This document shows, in pieces, positions 25,010 through 32,781 of a stretch of 32,833 nt of DNA. The DNA is taken from positions 1 to 32,833 of the forward strand of contig NZ_JAIXPP010000095.1 of assembly GCF_027486195.1 (NCBI RefSeq), read 5' to 3'. The position numbers were made by a program, and so were the translations under genes. Under the pieces are notes generated by a model. That model was given only the letters and a program-made list of their open reading frames with translations, ran no database searches and had not been told where the DNA came from. Source of the stretch: Novosphingobium sp. (GTDB taxonomy: Bacteria > Pseudomonadota > Alphaproteobacteria > Sphingomonadales > Sphingomonadaceae). Each line of letters begins with the position of its first letter. Position 1 is the first letter of the stretch.

Positions 25010-25930
25010 ATGAGCACTTCCCCATCGGCATCACAGCCTGCGCCCGTAAAGCGGCCAGCGCGGGCGCGGGAGATGCAGGACGCGCTCAATCATTACCTGT
25101 ATCACCCACTGGCCTGGCAGCTGGCACGCCTGCTCGCCCCCACGCCGATTACGCCCAACATGGTCTCGGTCTTCGGCGGCCTGATGGTCGTCGCCGCAGG
25201 CGCGGTCTACTGGAGCACATCCGGACCGCTCTGGGCGATGCTGGGCATGCTGCTCCACATGTCGTGGCACGTGGTCGACGGTGCAGATGGAGATCTGGCG
25301 CGCATCACGGGACGCACGAGCCCGTTGGGCGAGCTTGTGGATGGCATCTGCGACTATGTCAGCCACATTGTCCTTTACGTGCTTCTCGCGCTTGTCCTGA
25401 CGCGCACGCTTGGTTCAGGCTGGGCTTGGTTCTGGACGCTGGCGGCGGGCGCAGGGCATATCGTGCAGGCCAACCATGTCGAGGTTCAGCGGCGGTTCTA
25501 TCAGCACTGGACCTACGGCACGCCATGGCTACACAACTCGAGCGGCAGTGATCGCGCGCTGTTCAGCGACCGAGGGGGTATCGGCTGGCTACTTCGGGTT
25601 GTCGTAGCCGGCTACCTGCGGCTTGCGGCCGGCATGAGCCCGAACGCCCTGCGGATCGATGCTGCCGTAACGCAGGCCATGGCAAACGACCCTGCCCTGC
25701 TGGCACGCATTCGTGCGGAAGTTCAGCGCGAACAGCGGCCGTTGCTCGTGATGCTGCGCTACCTCGGGCCAAACCCGCGGGCGATCCTGCTCGGCTTGTC
25801 GATGATTGCGGGAAGTCCGCTGTGGTACTTCATCTACCTGTCCGTGGGCCTCAATCTGCTGCTCATGCTGTCGGTGCGGCTTCATGATGCTGCCGCAGCC
25901 CGCGTTGTCTCCCGGCTTGATCTGCCCTGA
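25010..25930 (+). CDS. CDP-alcohol phosphatidyltransferase family protein
   Basis: Integral membrane enzyme of phospholipid synthesis type, moving a phosphatidyl (or similar) group from a CDP-linked donor to an alcohol. Seen: the complete signature D-x2-DG-x2-AR-x8-G-x3-D-x3-D with Asp90, Asp93, Gly94, Ala97, Arg98, Gly107, Asp111 and Asp115, inside a protein with about six membrane segments, and the upstream TPITPNMVSVFG segment. The acceptor alcohol cannot be told. It is longer (306 residues) than PgsA-type enzymes (about 180-200), with an amphipathic stretch of about 50 residues before the last hydrophobic hairpin. ATG at 25010, 15 bases after nadA. It converges with the MFS gene, six bases apart. 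Confidence 0.9.
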   Translation: MSTSPSASQPAPVKRPARAREMQDALNHYLYHPLAWQLARLLAPTPITPNMVSVFGGLMVVAAGAVYWSTSGPLWAMLGMLLHMSWHVVDGADGDLARITGRTSPLGELVDGICDYVSHIVLYVLLALVLTRTLGSGWAWFWTLAAGAGHIVQANHVEVQRRFYQHWTYGTPWLHNSSGSDRALFSDRGGIGWLLRVVVAGYLRLAAGMSPNALRIDAAVTQAMANDPALLARIRAEVQREQRPLLVMLRYLGPNPRAILLGLSMIAGSPLWYFIYLSVGLNLLLMLSVRLHDAAAARVVSRLDLP

Positions 25931-25935
25931 GTGTG

Positions 25936-27282
25936 TCAGACTGCTGGATCGCGGCGCATGCCGAAAGCGCAGATCAGGATGACGGTCAGGGCAAGCAGCT
26001 CGACCACACCCCAGGCCAACCAGTTCGAATGGTTGTAGAGCCAGACGCCGATCGCCGGCGATATGATGTAGGCCGAGCCATTCACCGCAGCGACAATCCC
26101 GGCTGACTGCCCCTGCTCCGCCGGGGTTACCGCAAGGCTCGCACCTGACGTGAAGCCCGGACGAAACAGACCAAAACCCAGCGAGCAGATGGCAAAGCCG
26201 GTCGCAATGGCGTGGAGATCGCGGCCGACGGCCATGCCAAGCGTTCCAACCGCGACGAGGCCCATTCCCCAGAGCGTCGAGGTGCGCGGCCCAAGCTTCA
26301 TCATCGGGATCAGACCCCACTGCGCCAGCAGCGTGGCCACCGCGCCGCACATCAGGACCAGCCCGATCGGCCCCGCAGCAGCATCCGGCTGATGGCGCAG
26401 GCCGAGCCGGTCAAGGAGCAGGAAACCCACGACCCCAAGCAAGATCGACTGGGCCTGCCCACCCAGCGTTCCTGCCGCGAGCCACGCCCGCAAGCGTGGA
26501 TCGCCCCAGCGCAGCCTTCCTTCTTTCGAATCGATCGAATGAAGGTCCGGATCGACCTCGCCATGGAGCTGGTCGCGCGAGTCTTCGCCTTCCTTCCCCA
26601 TCCGCGGGCTTGAGGACGCACTCATCGGCTCGCCCAGAATCTCGCCTCGACCGGCAAAGCGCGGATCATCGTCGGGCAGCCGCAACCGAAGCAACACCAG
26701 CACAACGACGGCCGCCAGCGTGAAGGCCGCAAACGGACCAATCAGTCCCACGCCCGGCAGGATCAGCAAGGGAGCAAGCGCCGGACCGAGAACAGTACCC
26801 AGCCCAAAGCTGGAGGAGACCATCGACAAGGCTTGCGTCCGCTCCGCCCGGCTTGTCCGGCTGGCGACGTAGGCCTGCACGGCTGGCGGTGCCGCCGAGC
26901 CGAAACCACCATAGAGCGAGCGTGCCGCCGCAAAGAGCAGAATGGCGGTCAGGCCGCTGATCGCACCGCTCAATCCGGCGTGGAGCGCCGCACCGCACAA
27001 GGCGAACGAGATTGCGAAGCCGACAAGGCCCAGGGCCATCATCGCCTTGCGCCCGCGGCGGTCCGATCTGCGCGCCCAGAACGGCGCAAGCAGCATCCAC
27101 AACAACGCAGACCAGCTGTAGGCGAGGCTTACCCAGACATCGGCGATGCCGAGATGCGTGCCGATCGACGGCATGACCGACTGCATTGCGGTATTGCCGG
27201 CAGCCGTGACGAGCATGACCATGAACAGCAGCGCCATGCGGCTCCGCGGCAGCTGGACATCAGCCTCTTCCATCAGCTTCAC
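25936..27282 (-). CDS. Major facilitator superfamily transporter
   Basis: Twelve-segment MFS transporter, probably an exporter; substrate unknown. Seen: a loop 2-3 motif close to the MFS consensus (FWARRSDRRGRKAMM, about residues 68-82), the SMVSSSFGLGTVLGPALAPLL segment of drug-exporter type (motif C-like), a long charged cytoplasmic loop between the two halves (about 210-260) and six further segments. The start is GTG at 27282, which overlaps the stop of the upstream gene as GTGA and suggests coupled translation; ATG at 27273 is a good alternative. 448 residues. Together with the upstream membrane protein gene it forms a two-gene unit. Confidence 0.88.
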   Translation of the reverse strand: MKLMEEADVQLPRSRMALLFMVMLVTAAGNTAMQSVMPSIGTHLGIADVWVSLAYSWSALLWMLLAPFWARRSDRRGRKAMMALGLVGFAISFALCGAALHAGLSGAISGLTAILLFAAARSLYGGFGSAAPPAVQAYVASRTSRAERTQALSMVSSSFGLGTVLGPALAPLLILPGVGLIGPFAAFTLAAVVVLVLLRLRLPDDDPRFAGRGEILGEPMSASSSPRMGKEGEDSRDQLHGEVDPDLHSIDSKEGRLRWGDPRLRAWLAAGTLGGQAQSILLGVVGFLLLDRLGLRHQPDAAAGPIGLVLMCGAVATLLAQWGLIPMMKLGPRTSTLWGMGLVAVGTLGMAVGRDLHAIATGFAICSLGFGLFRPGFTSGASLAVTPAEQGQSAGIVAAVNGSAYIISPAIGVWLYNHSNWLAWGVVELLALTVILICAFGMRRDPAV

Positions 27283-28088
27283 CGCACGCCCGTGCCAGCC
27301 GGATCGCCGGCGAGTTGCCGATAGACGGCCGCAAGCATGGCGACAAAGTAGGTGTAGCCTATCGCCAGGAGCACGCCCGAGACTGCCTCACCAAGCAAGC
27401 GCTGCGGTTCCCCCTTGAACATGAGCACGAGCACGACACCGACAAACATCATGATGAGCCCGTAGACGACAAGGAACACGAAGCCGGCCATGCCGATGAA
27501 CAGCAGGATCCGCCCAGCGTTGCGCCGGGTCAGCCCGAAGCTCTCCCGGATGGCAGTCACCGGATTGCGGACACCTTCGCCGGCAACCACCGGCCCCACC
27601 AGCATGGTGCGCATGATGGGATAAAGCAGCAGTCCGAGGGCCACGGATACCGCAAGCCTGTCAGGCAAGATCAGGGCCAGCACGCTCGCAAGCGCCATCG
27701 AAAGCGGAAGGATGGCAAGCGCAACCAGCAACTGCGCTGCAAAGTACGACGGCAGGGCGCGCACGCTGCGGCGAATGGACTGCGCAACCGTAGGCCTTGC
27801 CGTATCGAGCATGGCAACGAGCATTGTCAGCATCCCGGCCATCGGAAACAGCGAAAGAAGCAGCAGCACCGGCAAGGAGCTGGCGTAGTAATCCTGCATG
27901 ACCGCCAGTATCTGCGTCTCGCTCATCTCGGGTGTCATCGCCGGAGAAGGCACAAAGACGGCACCGGCAAGACCGGGAAGCACAAAGAAGACCCCGGCAA
28001 TCGCCATGAGAAGGTCGCGGTTGGCGGCAACCATCCGCGTGGCGCTGGCCCAAGCCGCACTGCTGTCCAAAGTCGTCACGGCAGTCAT
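27279..28088 (-). CDS. Multi-pass membrane protein, GPDPase membrane-domain-like
   Basis: Six or so hydrophobic segments in 269 residues, with the general pattern of the glycerophosphoryl diester phosphodiesterase membrane domain family (segments with YPIMRTMLVGPVVAGEG and VTAIRESFGLTRRNAGRILL). That family assignment is from pattern only and no phosphodiesterase catalytic domain is present. ATG at 28088 is chosen for the AGGGAC ribosome binding site before it; the open frame reaches to 28154 without a better start. The stop codon overlaps the start of the MFS gene. Its own promoter must lie in the 116-base divergent gap shared with lipB. Confidence 0.7.
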   Translation of the reverse strand: MTAVTTLDSSAAWASATRMVAANRDLLMAIAGVFFVLPGLAGAVFVPSPAMTPEMSETQILAVMQDYYASSLPVLLLLSLFPMAGMLTMLVAMLDTARPTVAQSIRRSVRALPSYFAAQLLVALAILPLSMALASVLALILPDRLAVSVALGLLLYPIMRTMLVGPVVAGEGVRNPVTAIRESFGLTRRNAGRILLFIGMAGFVFLVVYGLIMMFVGVVLVLMFKGEPQRLLGEAVSGVLLAIGYTYFVAMLAAVYRQLAGDPAGTGVR

Positions 28089-28204
28089 GTCCCTTTCGGC
28101 GGCAGCCCTAGCAGGACCGGACGGGATACGCACCCCCCGCTGCGGTGCAATCAACCCCTACTCGCCCTTGCCAGCGCGCGGACAGGCGTTCATGCGCATG
28201 AGCC

Positions 28205-28888
28205 ATGCAAGTTCCGGATCAGATCGAGATCAGGCAGTCTCAGGACCTCGTACCCTATCGCGAGGCCCTCGAGGACATGATGACCCGCAACGCCGCCGTG
28301 CACGAAGGCAAGGCGCGGGAGTTGATCTGGCTGCTGGAGCATCCGCCGGTATATACCGCAGGGACCAGCGCGGCTGCGGCTGAACTGCTCGATGCCCGCT
28401 TTGATGTGGTCGAGGCCGGACGCGGCGGGCGTTACACCTATCATGGGCCGGGCCAGCGCGTCGGCTATCTCGTCCTGGATCTCGGCAAGCGCGCTCGCGA
28501 TGTGCGCGGGTTCGTTCATGCGGTCGAGGGCTGGGTCATCGATACGCTGGGCGATTTTGGCGTCGCAGCGTGGCGGGCGGAAGGCCGCGTGGGAATCTGG
28601 ACACGCGGGGCGGACGGCAGGGAAGCCAAGATCGGTGCGATCGGCATCCGCATCCGCCGCTGGGTGACGATGCACGGCTTCTCGGTCAATCTGGCGCCCG
28701 ACCTCACGCATTTCGGCGGCATCGTGCCGTGCGGCATCGAGGACTTCGGCGTCACCAGTCTGGCAGCGCTTGGCATTTCGGTTGCGCCGGACGCGTGGGA
28801 TCGGGCAATGCTGGCGCGGTGCGAAGCCTTTCTGGCCAATCTGGAACCGCGTGATGCGGCGGGTGCCGCTGCCAAGGACCTGCCATGA
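28205..28888 (+). CDS. lipB: Octanoyltransferase LipB
   Basis: Transfers octanoyl from acyl carrier protein to lipoyl domains of 2-oxo acid dehydrogenases and the glycine cleavage system, the first step of lipoate assembly. Seen: the [12 protein letters not shown] motif (73-84), the catalytic lysine (Lys142 in [18 protein letters not shown]) and the acyl-carrying cysteine (Cys176 in GIVPCGI). 227 residues is normal. ATG at 28205 has only a weak ribosome binding site. LipA is not in the window. The stop codon overlaps the start of the lipoprotein gene (ATGA). Confidence 0.95.
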   Translation: MQVPDQIEIRQSQDLVPYREALEDMMTRNAAVHEGKARELIWLLEHPPVYTAGTSAAAAELLDARFDVVEAGRGGRYTYHGPGQRVGYLVLDLGKRARDVRGFVHAVEGWVIDTLGDFGVAAWRAEGRVGIWTRGADGREAKIGAIGIRIRRWVTMHGFSVNLAPDLTHFGGIVPCGIEDFGVTSLAALGISVAPDAWDRAMLARCEAFLANLEPRDAAGAAAKDLP

Positions 28889-29226
28889 TCCGTCTCCTGC
28901 CCTCCCGTTCCGTCGCTGTTGTGCTTCTGCCGCTGCTGGCGCTCGGCGCCTGCAACTCATCATCAACTCCGCAGGCAAGTTCGACCGCGAGTGGTGAGAT
29001 CCTGCCGGGCTCGATCAGCGACGCGATGCTCGATACCGACCAGTCGCAAGCGCAGGCACCTCTGGCACCCGCAGCACACAGTGCCGCCGCCAAAGTGGAT
29101 GCCGGTGCCTCTGCCGACGCTTCGGACGCTCCCGCCGATCCAGCGGCCACCACCGATACTGCCCCTGCAGACCCGGCTCCCGCCGGACCCAAGGCTGTGG
29201 CCGCGCCCAAGGCGCCCAACCCCTGA
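28885..29226 (+). CDS. Small Ala/Pro-rich lipoprotein, hypothetical
   Basis: 113-residue predicted lipoprotein of unknown function. Seen: a basic N-terminus, a hydrophobic stretch, and a lipobox LGAC with the lipidated cysteine at position 23, followed by Asn, so likely sorted to the outer membrane by the usual +2 rule. The mature part is low-complexity, rich in Ala, Pro, Asp and Thr, without a recognisable domain. ATG at 28885 overlaps the lipB stop as ATGA, so it is translated from the lipB transcript. It converges with the CitE-like gene. Confidence 0.75.
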   Translation: MIRLLPSRSVAVVLLPLLALGACNSSSTPQASSTASGEILPGSISDAMLDTDQSQAQAPLAPAAHSAAAKVDAGASADASDAPADPAATTDTAPADPAPAGPKAVAAPKAPNP

Positions 29227-29239
29227 GCCAACGCCCCTC

Positions 29240-30124
29240 CTAATCGAGTCCGAGCAGCGCTCTGGCCTGACGCAGGTGCGGCTGATCCAGCATCCGTCCG
29301 TGCAGCTGCAGCGCACCCACTCCGGGATTCGCCGCAAAGGCATCGACAATGGCCCGCGCATGGGCGAGTTCTTCCTCGCTGGGCGTGAAAGCAGTGTTGA
29401 TCAGCGGCACTTGTGAGGGATGGATCGCCAGCATGCCGGCAAAGCCATCCGCGCGGGCCGCTTCCGCCGCCCGCTTCGTACCTTCGACGTCCCGGAAATC
29501 GGCATAGAGCGTATCGATCGCCCAGACGCCGCGGGCGTGCGCAACAAGCAGGGTCTGTGCGCGCACAAAGCGGAACGCATCGGTCCATTGGCCACTGGCA
29601 TCGCGCTTGCGCGCAGCGCCAAGCTCGGCGGAGAGGTCTTCGGCCCCCCAGGTCAGACCGGCCAGGCGCGGCATGGATGCGTCCATGTAGGCGGTGATGG
29701 TCAGAGCGGCGCGCGGCGTTTCGCTCACCAGCGGCAGAAGGCGGGTCTGGCCGTTGGGGATGCCATGCCGCTGTTCGAGCTCGTAGATCTCTGCTGCCAC
29801 CTGCCGGATCTGCTCCGGCCCTTCCGCCTTGGGCAGCATGATCCCCTCCGGCGCGCCGGGCATGACGGCCGCCAAGTCCTCGCGCCACAGGCCGGTTTCG
29901 ACGGCGTTGATCCGTACCCACCGCGCCTGCTTGCGCATCGTGATCTGGCGCCGGTGCGCCTCCAGCCAGTCGCGCGTCAGGCGCCGCGCAGCCGGCTTGG
30001 CAGAGACCGCCACCGCATCTTCCAGATCAACGATGAGCGCATGCGCACCCGTCTCCGGGGTCTTGAGCAGCTTCTTCTCGCTATCGCCGGGCACAAACAG
30101 CCAGGATCGCGGAATCGTGCGCAT
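29240..30124 (-). CDS. CoA ester lyase, CitE/HpcH family
   Basis: Member of the CitE-like / malyl-CoA lyase group of the HpcH/HpaI superfamily, Mg-dependent TIM-barrel enzymes that cleave 3-hydroxyacyl-CoA or hydrolyse citramalyl/malyl-CoA. Seen: SWLFVPGDSEKKL at the N-terminus, DLEDAVAV with an acidic metal-site candidate, WVRINAVETGL, a conserved MLPKAEGP strand, LVSETPRAAL and LTWGAEDLSAELGA with another acidic ligand. 294 residues. It stands alone, without citD or citF, so it is not citrate lyase proper; whether it is lyase or thioesterase is unclear. ATG at 30124 with a strong AGGAG ribosome binding site. It begins 47 bases after the Old Yellow Enzyme gene, so probably in the same transcript. 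Confidence 0.88.
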   Translation of the reverse strand: MRTIPRSWLFVPGDSEKKLLKTPETGAHALIVDLEDAVAVSAKPAARRLTRDWLEAHRRQITMRKQARWVRINAVETGLWREDLAAVMPGAPEGIMLPKAEGPEQIRQVAAEIYELEQRHGIPNGQTRLLPLVSETPRAALTITAYMDASMPRLAGLTWGAEDLSAELGAARKRDASGQWTDAFRFVRAQTLLVAHARGVWAIDTLYADFRDVEGTKRAAEAARADGFAGMLAIHPSQVPLINTAFTPSEEELAHARAIVDAFAANPGVGALQLHGRMLDQPHLRQARALLGLD

Positions 30125-30171
30125 GTCTTGCTCCTATGGCCCTGCCGGTCGTTCTCTATCGCACCGCACAC

Positions 30172-31281
30172 TTACGCGGTGGCGCTGGCCTTTTCCTCTG
30201 CGAGCGTCGGATAGTCGATGTATCCAACCTCACCGGGGAAATACCATGTCTGCGGCACGCCGATATTCGGCGCGAGCTCAGCGCCCAGACGAATGCGCTC
30301 CACCAGATCGGGATTCGAGATGTAGGGCCGGCCAAAGCTGACGGCGTCAGCCCGCCCGGAGGCGACATCGGCCGCAGCGCCTTCCGGCGTATAGTCGCTG
30401 TTGAGCACCAGCGGCCCCGAATAATGCGCGCGAAAAACATGATCCTGCGGCGGCACTGTCGTCGCGCCGAAGGTACCGTCCGGCCCCGGCTGGCGCAGTT
30501 CGATAAACGAGACCTTGAGCGCTTCGAGCACCCGGGCCGCCTCGGCAAAAAGGGTGGCGGGATCGCTATCGTCAACGCCCTGGCTTTCGCCATTGGGTGA
30601 AAGCCGGATCGACACGCGATCGGCACCCCAGATCGCAACGAGGCGCTCCATCACCTCGCGCATGAGCCGCACACGGTTTTCCGGGCTGCCGCCGTAGTCG
30701 TCATCGCGAAGGTTCGAGGAATTGCGCAGGAACTGGTCGATCAGATAGCCGTTTGCGCCGTGGAGCTGGATCCCATCGAACCCGGCCCGCTTCGCGTTCT
30801 CGGCAGCGTGGCCATAGTCATCGACGATGCGCGGCATCTCATCGAGTCGGAGCGGACGTGCGACGGCGTTTTCCTTGCGGCCTTCCGGCGTATGGGCATG
30901 CCCGGGAGCCTGCGTCGCCGAGGCGGAGACCGGCGGTTCACCACCCAAGAAGTAGGGGTGAACGACTCGCCCCATGTGCCACAGCTGCAAGATGATCCGG
31001 CCGCCCGCCTCGTGCACGGCCTCGGTTACCGGCTTCCACGCTTCCACTTGCACATCGGACCAGATACCCGGCGCGCTCGGCCAGCCGGAACCTTCGCGGC
31101 TGATCCCGGTCGCCTCGCTGATGATGAGGCCCGCATCCGCACGCTGGCGATAGTAAGTCTGCATGATCTCGGTCGGAACGGCATCGGGTCCGGCGCGGCC
31201 ACGCGTCAGCGGTGCCATCAGGATACGGTTCGGCGCTGCAATCGCGCCAAGCTGGATCGGCCGGAAAAGCGATTCGTGCAT
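30172..31281 (-). CDS. Alkene reductase, Old Yellow Enzyme family
   Basis: FMN-dependent NAD(P)H oxidoreductase that reduces activated C=C bonds, and in relatives (NemA, XenB) also nitro compounds or nitrate esters. Seen: a TIM barrel with LFRPIQLGAIAAPNRILMAPLTR at its start (part of the FMN site), the substrate and proton-donor motif HGANGYL (His174, Asn177, Tyr179), DDYGGSPENRVRL, and SFGRPYISNPDLVERI near the C-terminus. 369 residues, which fits the classical OYE group. ATG at 31281 with an AAGGA ribosome binding site. Physiological substrate unknown; it is transcribed towards the CitE-like gene. Confidence 0.94.
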   Translation of the reverse strand: MHESLFRPIQLGAIAAPNRILMAPLTRGRAGPDAVPTEIMQTYYRQRADAGLIISEATGISREGSGWPSAPGIWSDVQVEAWKPVTEAVHEAGGRIILQLWHMGRVVHPYFLGGEPPVSASATQAPGHAHTPEGRKENAVARPLRLDEMPRIVDDYGHAAENAKRAGFDGIQLHGANGYLIDQFLRNSSNLRDDDYGGSPENRVRLMREVMERLVAIWGADRVSIRLSPNGESQGVDDSDPATLFAEAARVLEALKVSFIELRQPGPDGTFGATTVPPQDHVFRAHYSGPLVLNSDYTPEGAAADVASGRADAVSFGRPYISNPDLVERIRLGAELAPNIGVPQTWYFPGEVGYIDYPTLAEEKASATA

Positions 31282-31451
31282 CGACTGGGGTCCTTCTCGG
31301 AATAGGAGTGCTGAAACAGATCAACGGAGCGTGCTGCGCGCACAAGACTTGCGGAAGAGGGGCTTGGGAAACCTGAGCGGGCGCTCTATGGCCGTGATGG
31401 ACAGTGGGACATCGCCTTGTCGGCGTCAGCCCCCCAAACCTGATAGCCTGA

Positions 31452-31480
31452 CCCCGTCGCGCCCGACGGGGTTTCCATTT
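31452..31480 (+). terminator. Orphan intrinsic terminator in a divergent gap
   Basis: CCCCGTCG (31452-31459) and CGACGGGG (31464-31471) form a perfect 8-bp stem around a CGCC loop, followed by TTTCCATTT (31472-31480). The T-tract is interrupted but lies on the plus strand only. It sits inside the 255-base gap between the divergent OYE and EamA genes, where no plus-strand gene ends. It may end a small RNA starting after about 31282, or attenuate the EamA transcript. Confidence 0.5.
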
Positions 31481-31536
31481 GCAACCCAGCTAGGATGCCG
31501 GTGTCCGCATGACAAGCGCGAGTTGACCAGCGGATC

Positions 31537-32433
31537 ATGACGAGCATCGATGACGGGCGGGAGGAGACGCGCCCAAACCCCTGGCACTTCGTCGCACTGC
31601 TCGGTGGCAACTTTGCCCTCGCGCTGGGGCCATGGTTCGTGCGCCTGGCCGATTCGGGTCCGGTTTCCGCCGGCTTCTGGCGCCTCTTCCTGCCGCTGCC
31701 GCTCCTTACCTTCCTAGCCTTGCGCCAACGTGTGCCAGGAAGACCGGCCATCCCGCTCACAGCCTGGCTGGTGGTTGCCACGGCGGGGGTGTTCTTTGCT
31801 CTCGATCTGGCGAGCTGGCATATCGGGATTGCCTATACGCGTCTGGGCAATGCTTCGCTGTTCGGGAACTCCGGCAGCCTGATCCTGATGGCCTGGGGTC
31901 TCATCGCGGCGCGACGTCTGCCTCGGCGGGTAGAAATCGCGGCAATCGTCGCGGCAGTCTGCGGTGCGGCCATTCTGCTCGGGCGATCGCTGGAGATCGA
32001 CCATGCCACCCTGATAGGCGATCTGTTCTGCATACTCGCCGGGGTGTTCTACTTCTTCTATATCCTCCTGCTGCAGGGTGCGCGCGGCCGGTTCGAAAGC
32101 TGGGAACTGCTTTGCGCCTCCACCATGGCCAGTGCCCCGGTGATGCTGGGAATCGCAATCTGGCTGGGCGAGCCGATCTGGCCCCACGTCTGGTGGCCAT
32201 TGGTGGCGCTGGCCTTCTGCAGCCAGGTCGTGGGGCAAGGTCTCATCGTCTTCGCCCTGCGTCATTTCTCCGCCCTGATCATCGGCGTCGTGCTGCTCAC
32301 CCAGCCCGCCGTCTCGATCCTTGTGGGATGGCTGGCCTTTGGAGAGACCATGGGCACGCTGGATGCATTAGGCATGGGGCTCATCGCCGCGGCCCTCCTG
32401 CTGGGCAGGCTCAGCGAGAGCGAATCCCGTTGA
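31537..32433 (+). CDS. EamA/DMT family transporter
   Basis: Ten-segment inner-membrane transporter of the drug/metabolite transporter superfamily (EamA type), usually an exporter of small metabolites; substrate unknown. Seen: two similar halves of five hydrophobic segments, the first half with the ASLFGNSGSLILMAWG region and RRLPRRVEIAAIVAA, and the second ending with LLTQPAVSILVGWLAFGE and LDALGMGLIAAALLLG, both typical of EamA proteins. 298 residues. ATG at 31537 has GCGGA five to nine bases upstream. The upstream gap holds a terminator-like hairpin (31452-31480) that could affect expression. Confidence 0.9.
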   Translation: MTSIDDGREETRPNPWHFVALLGGNFALALGPWFVRLADSGPVSAGFWRLFLPLPLLTFLALRQRVPGRPAIPLTAWLVVATAGVFFALDLASWHIGIAYTRLGNASLFGNSGSLILMAWGLIAARRLPRRVEIAAIVAAVCGAAILLGRSLEIDHATLIGDLFCILAGVFYFFYILLLQGARGRFESWELLCASTMASAPVMLGIAIWLGEPIWPHVWWPLVALAFCSQVVGQGLIVFALRHFSALIIGVVLLTQPAVSILVGWLAFGETMGTLDALGMGLIAAALLLGRLSESESR

Positions 32434-32565
32434 TTCGTGACCAGCGCACAGCCTTCCGGAGGCGCTGCCACTAGGGGCAATGCCGTGTCAGAGAGGGTCC
32501 ACGGGACGTTTTTTGCTGCCTCGCACAAGGGATCAGCGTACTCGCACTTAATCGTAAAGACTGCT

Positions 32566-32582
32566 TGTTTTCTGGGAAAACA
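32566..32582. repeat. Inverted repeat TGTTTTC-TGG-GAAAACA
   Basis: Perfect 7-bp dyad with a 3-base centre, extendable to 9 bp with one G-T pair. It is AT-rich in a GC-rich region, and its right arm touches the AGGGG that would serve the 19-codon ORF. It could be an operator or a hairpin hiding that ribosome binding site. Confidence 0.55.
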
Positions 32583-32592
32583 GGGGTTTCTC

Positions 32593-32652
32593 ATGAGCAT
32601 CGCTCGCGCGTGCAGGCGTTTTTTTCGCGGATGCAACAATGCCGGAGGGTAG
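32593..32652 (+). CDS. Possible 19-residue leader ORF
   Basis: ATG at 32593 to TAG at 32650-32652 would encode MSIARACRRFFRGCNNAGG, a basic, Arg-rich peptide. AGGGG at 32582-32586 is well spaced from the ATG. The stop codon lies inside the stem of the following hairpin, so translation would change the fold of the leader. That arrangement resembles an attenuation leader, but no run of regulatory codons is evident. Confidence 0.25.
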   Translation: MSIARACRRFFRGCNNAGG

Positions 32653-32673
32653 CCCACCCGCTACCGCATTGTT
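32635..32673 (+). other. Bulged hairpin in the ino1 leader
   Basis: Outer arms AACAATGC (32635-32642) and GCATTGTT (32666-32673) pair perfectly; the inner arms GGTAGC (32648-32653) and GCTACC (32660-32665) form a second stem; a 5-base bulge lies on the 5' side. No T-tract follows, so it is a leader structure or a DNA dyad and not a terminator. Confidence 0.6.
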
Positions 32674-32781
32674 CCCGCTTGCGTGACGTCGCGGAAATAT
32701 CCTTGCAATCTGTAGCTTTTGTGTGGAGTGAGGCAGTTTAGTTACAACGGCATTCCGTTTGTCCAAGGGGATCGGGTTACA

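Larger units (their letters stand above)
32434..32781 (+). other. Non-coding leader region with two hairpins upstream of ino1
   Basis: 348 bases between the EamA stop and the next start. A 7-bp inverted repeat (TGTTTTC 32566-32572, GAAAACA 32576-32582), a possible 19-codon ORF (32593-32652) and a bulged hairpin (32635-32673) follow one another. CAGCGC (32442-32447) and GCGCTG (32462-32467) could form a weak hairpin after the EamA gene, without a T-tract. A longer open frame (from GTG 32437) in the same phase has codon use unlike its neighbours and is probably not a gene. No convincing promoter boxes seen. Confidence 0.5.

Noticed and set aside
26550..26640. Charged loop in the MFS transporter as an inserted repeat element
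   Set aside because: The loop between the two MFS halves is often long and charged; I found no second copy or clean inverted repeat boundaries in the window.
31317..31480. 6S RNA or SRP RNA in the OYE-EamA gap
   Set aside because: The conserved SRP tetraloop region is absent and I could not fold a closing stem and central bubble of 6S type by eye; kept only as an unnamed candidate small RNA.
32437..32652. 71-codon plus-strand frame after the EamA gene
   Set aside because: Codon use (many AGG, GGA, TTA and AT-ending codons) differs from the surrounding genes, there is no ribosome binding site at the GTG, and no domain; only the last 19 codons have a plausible start.
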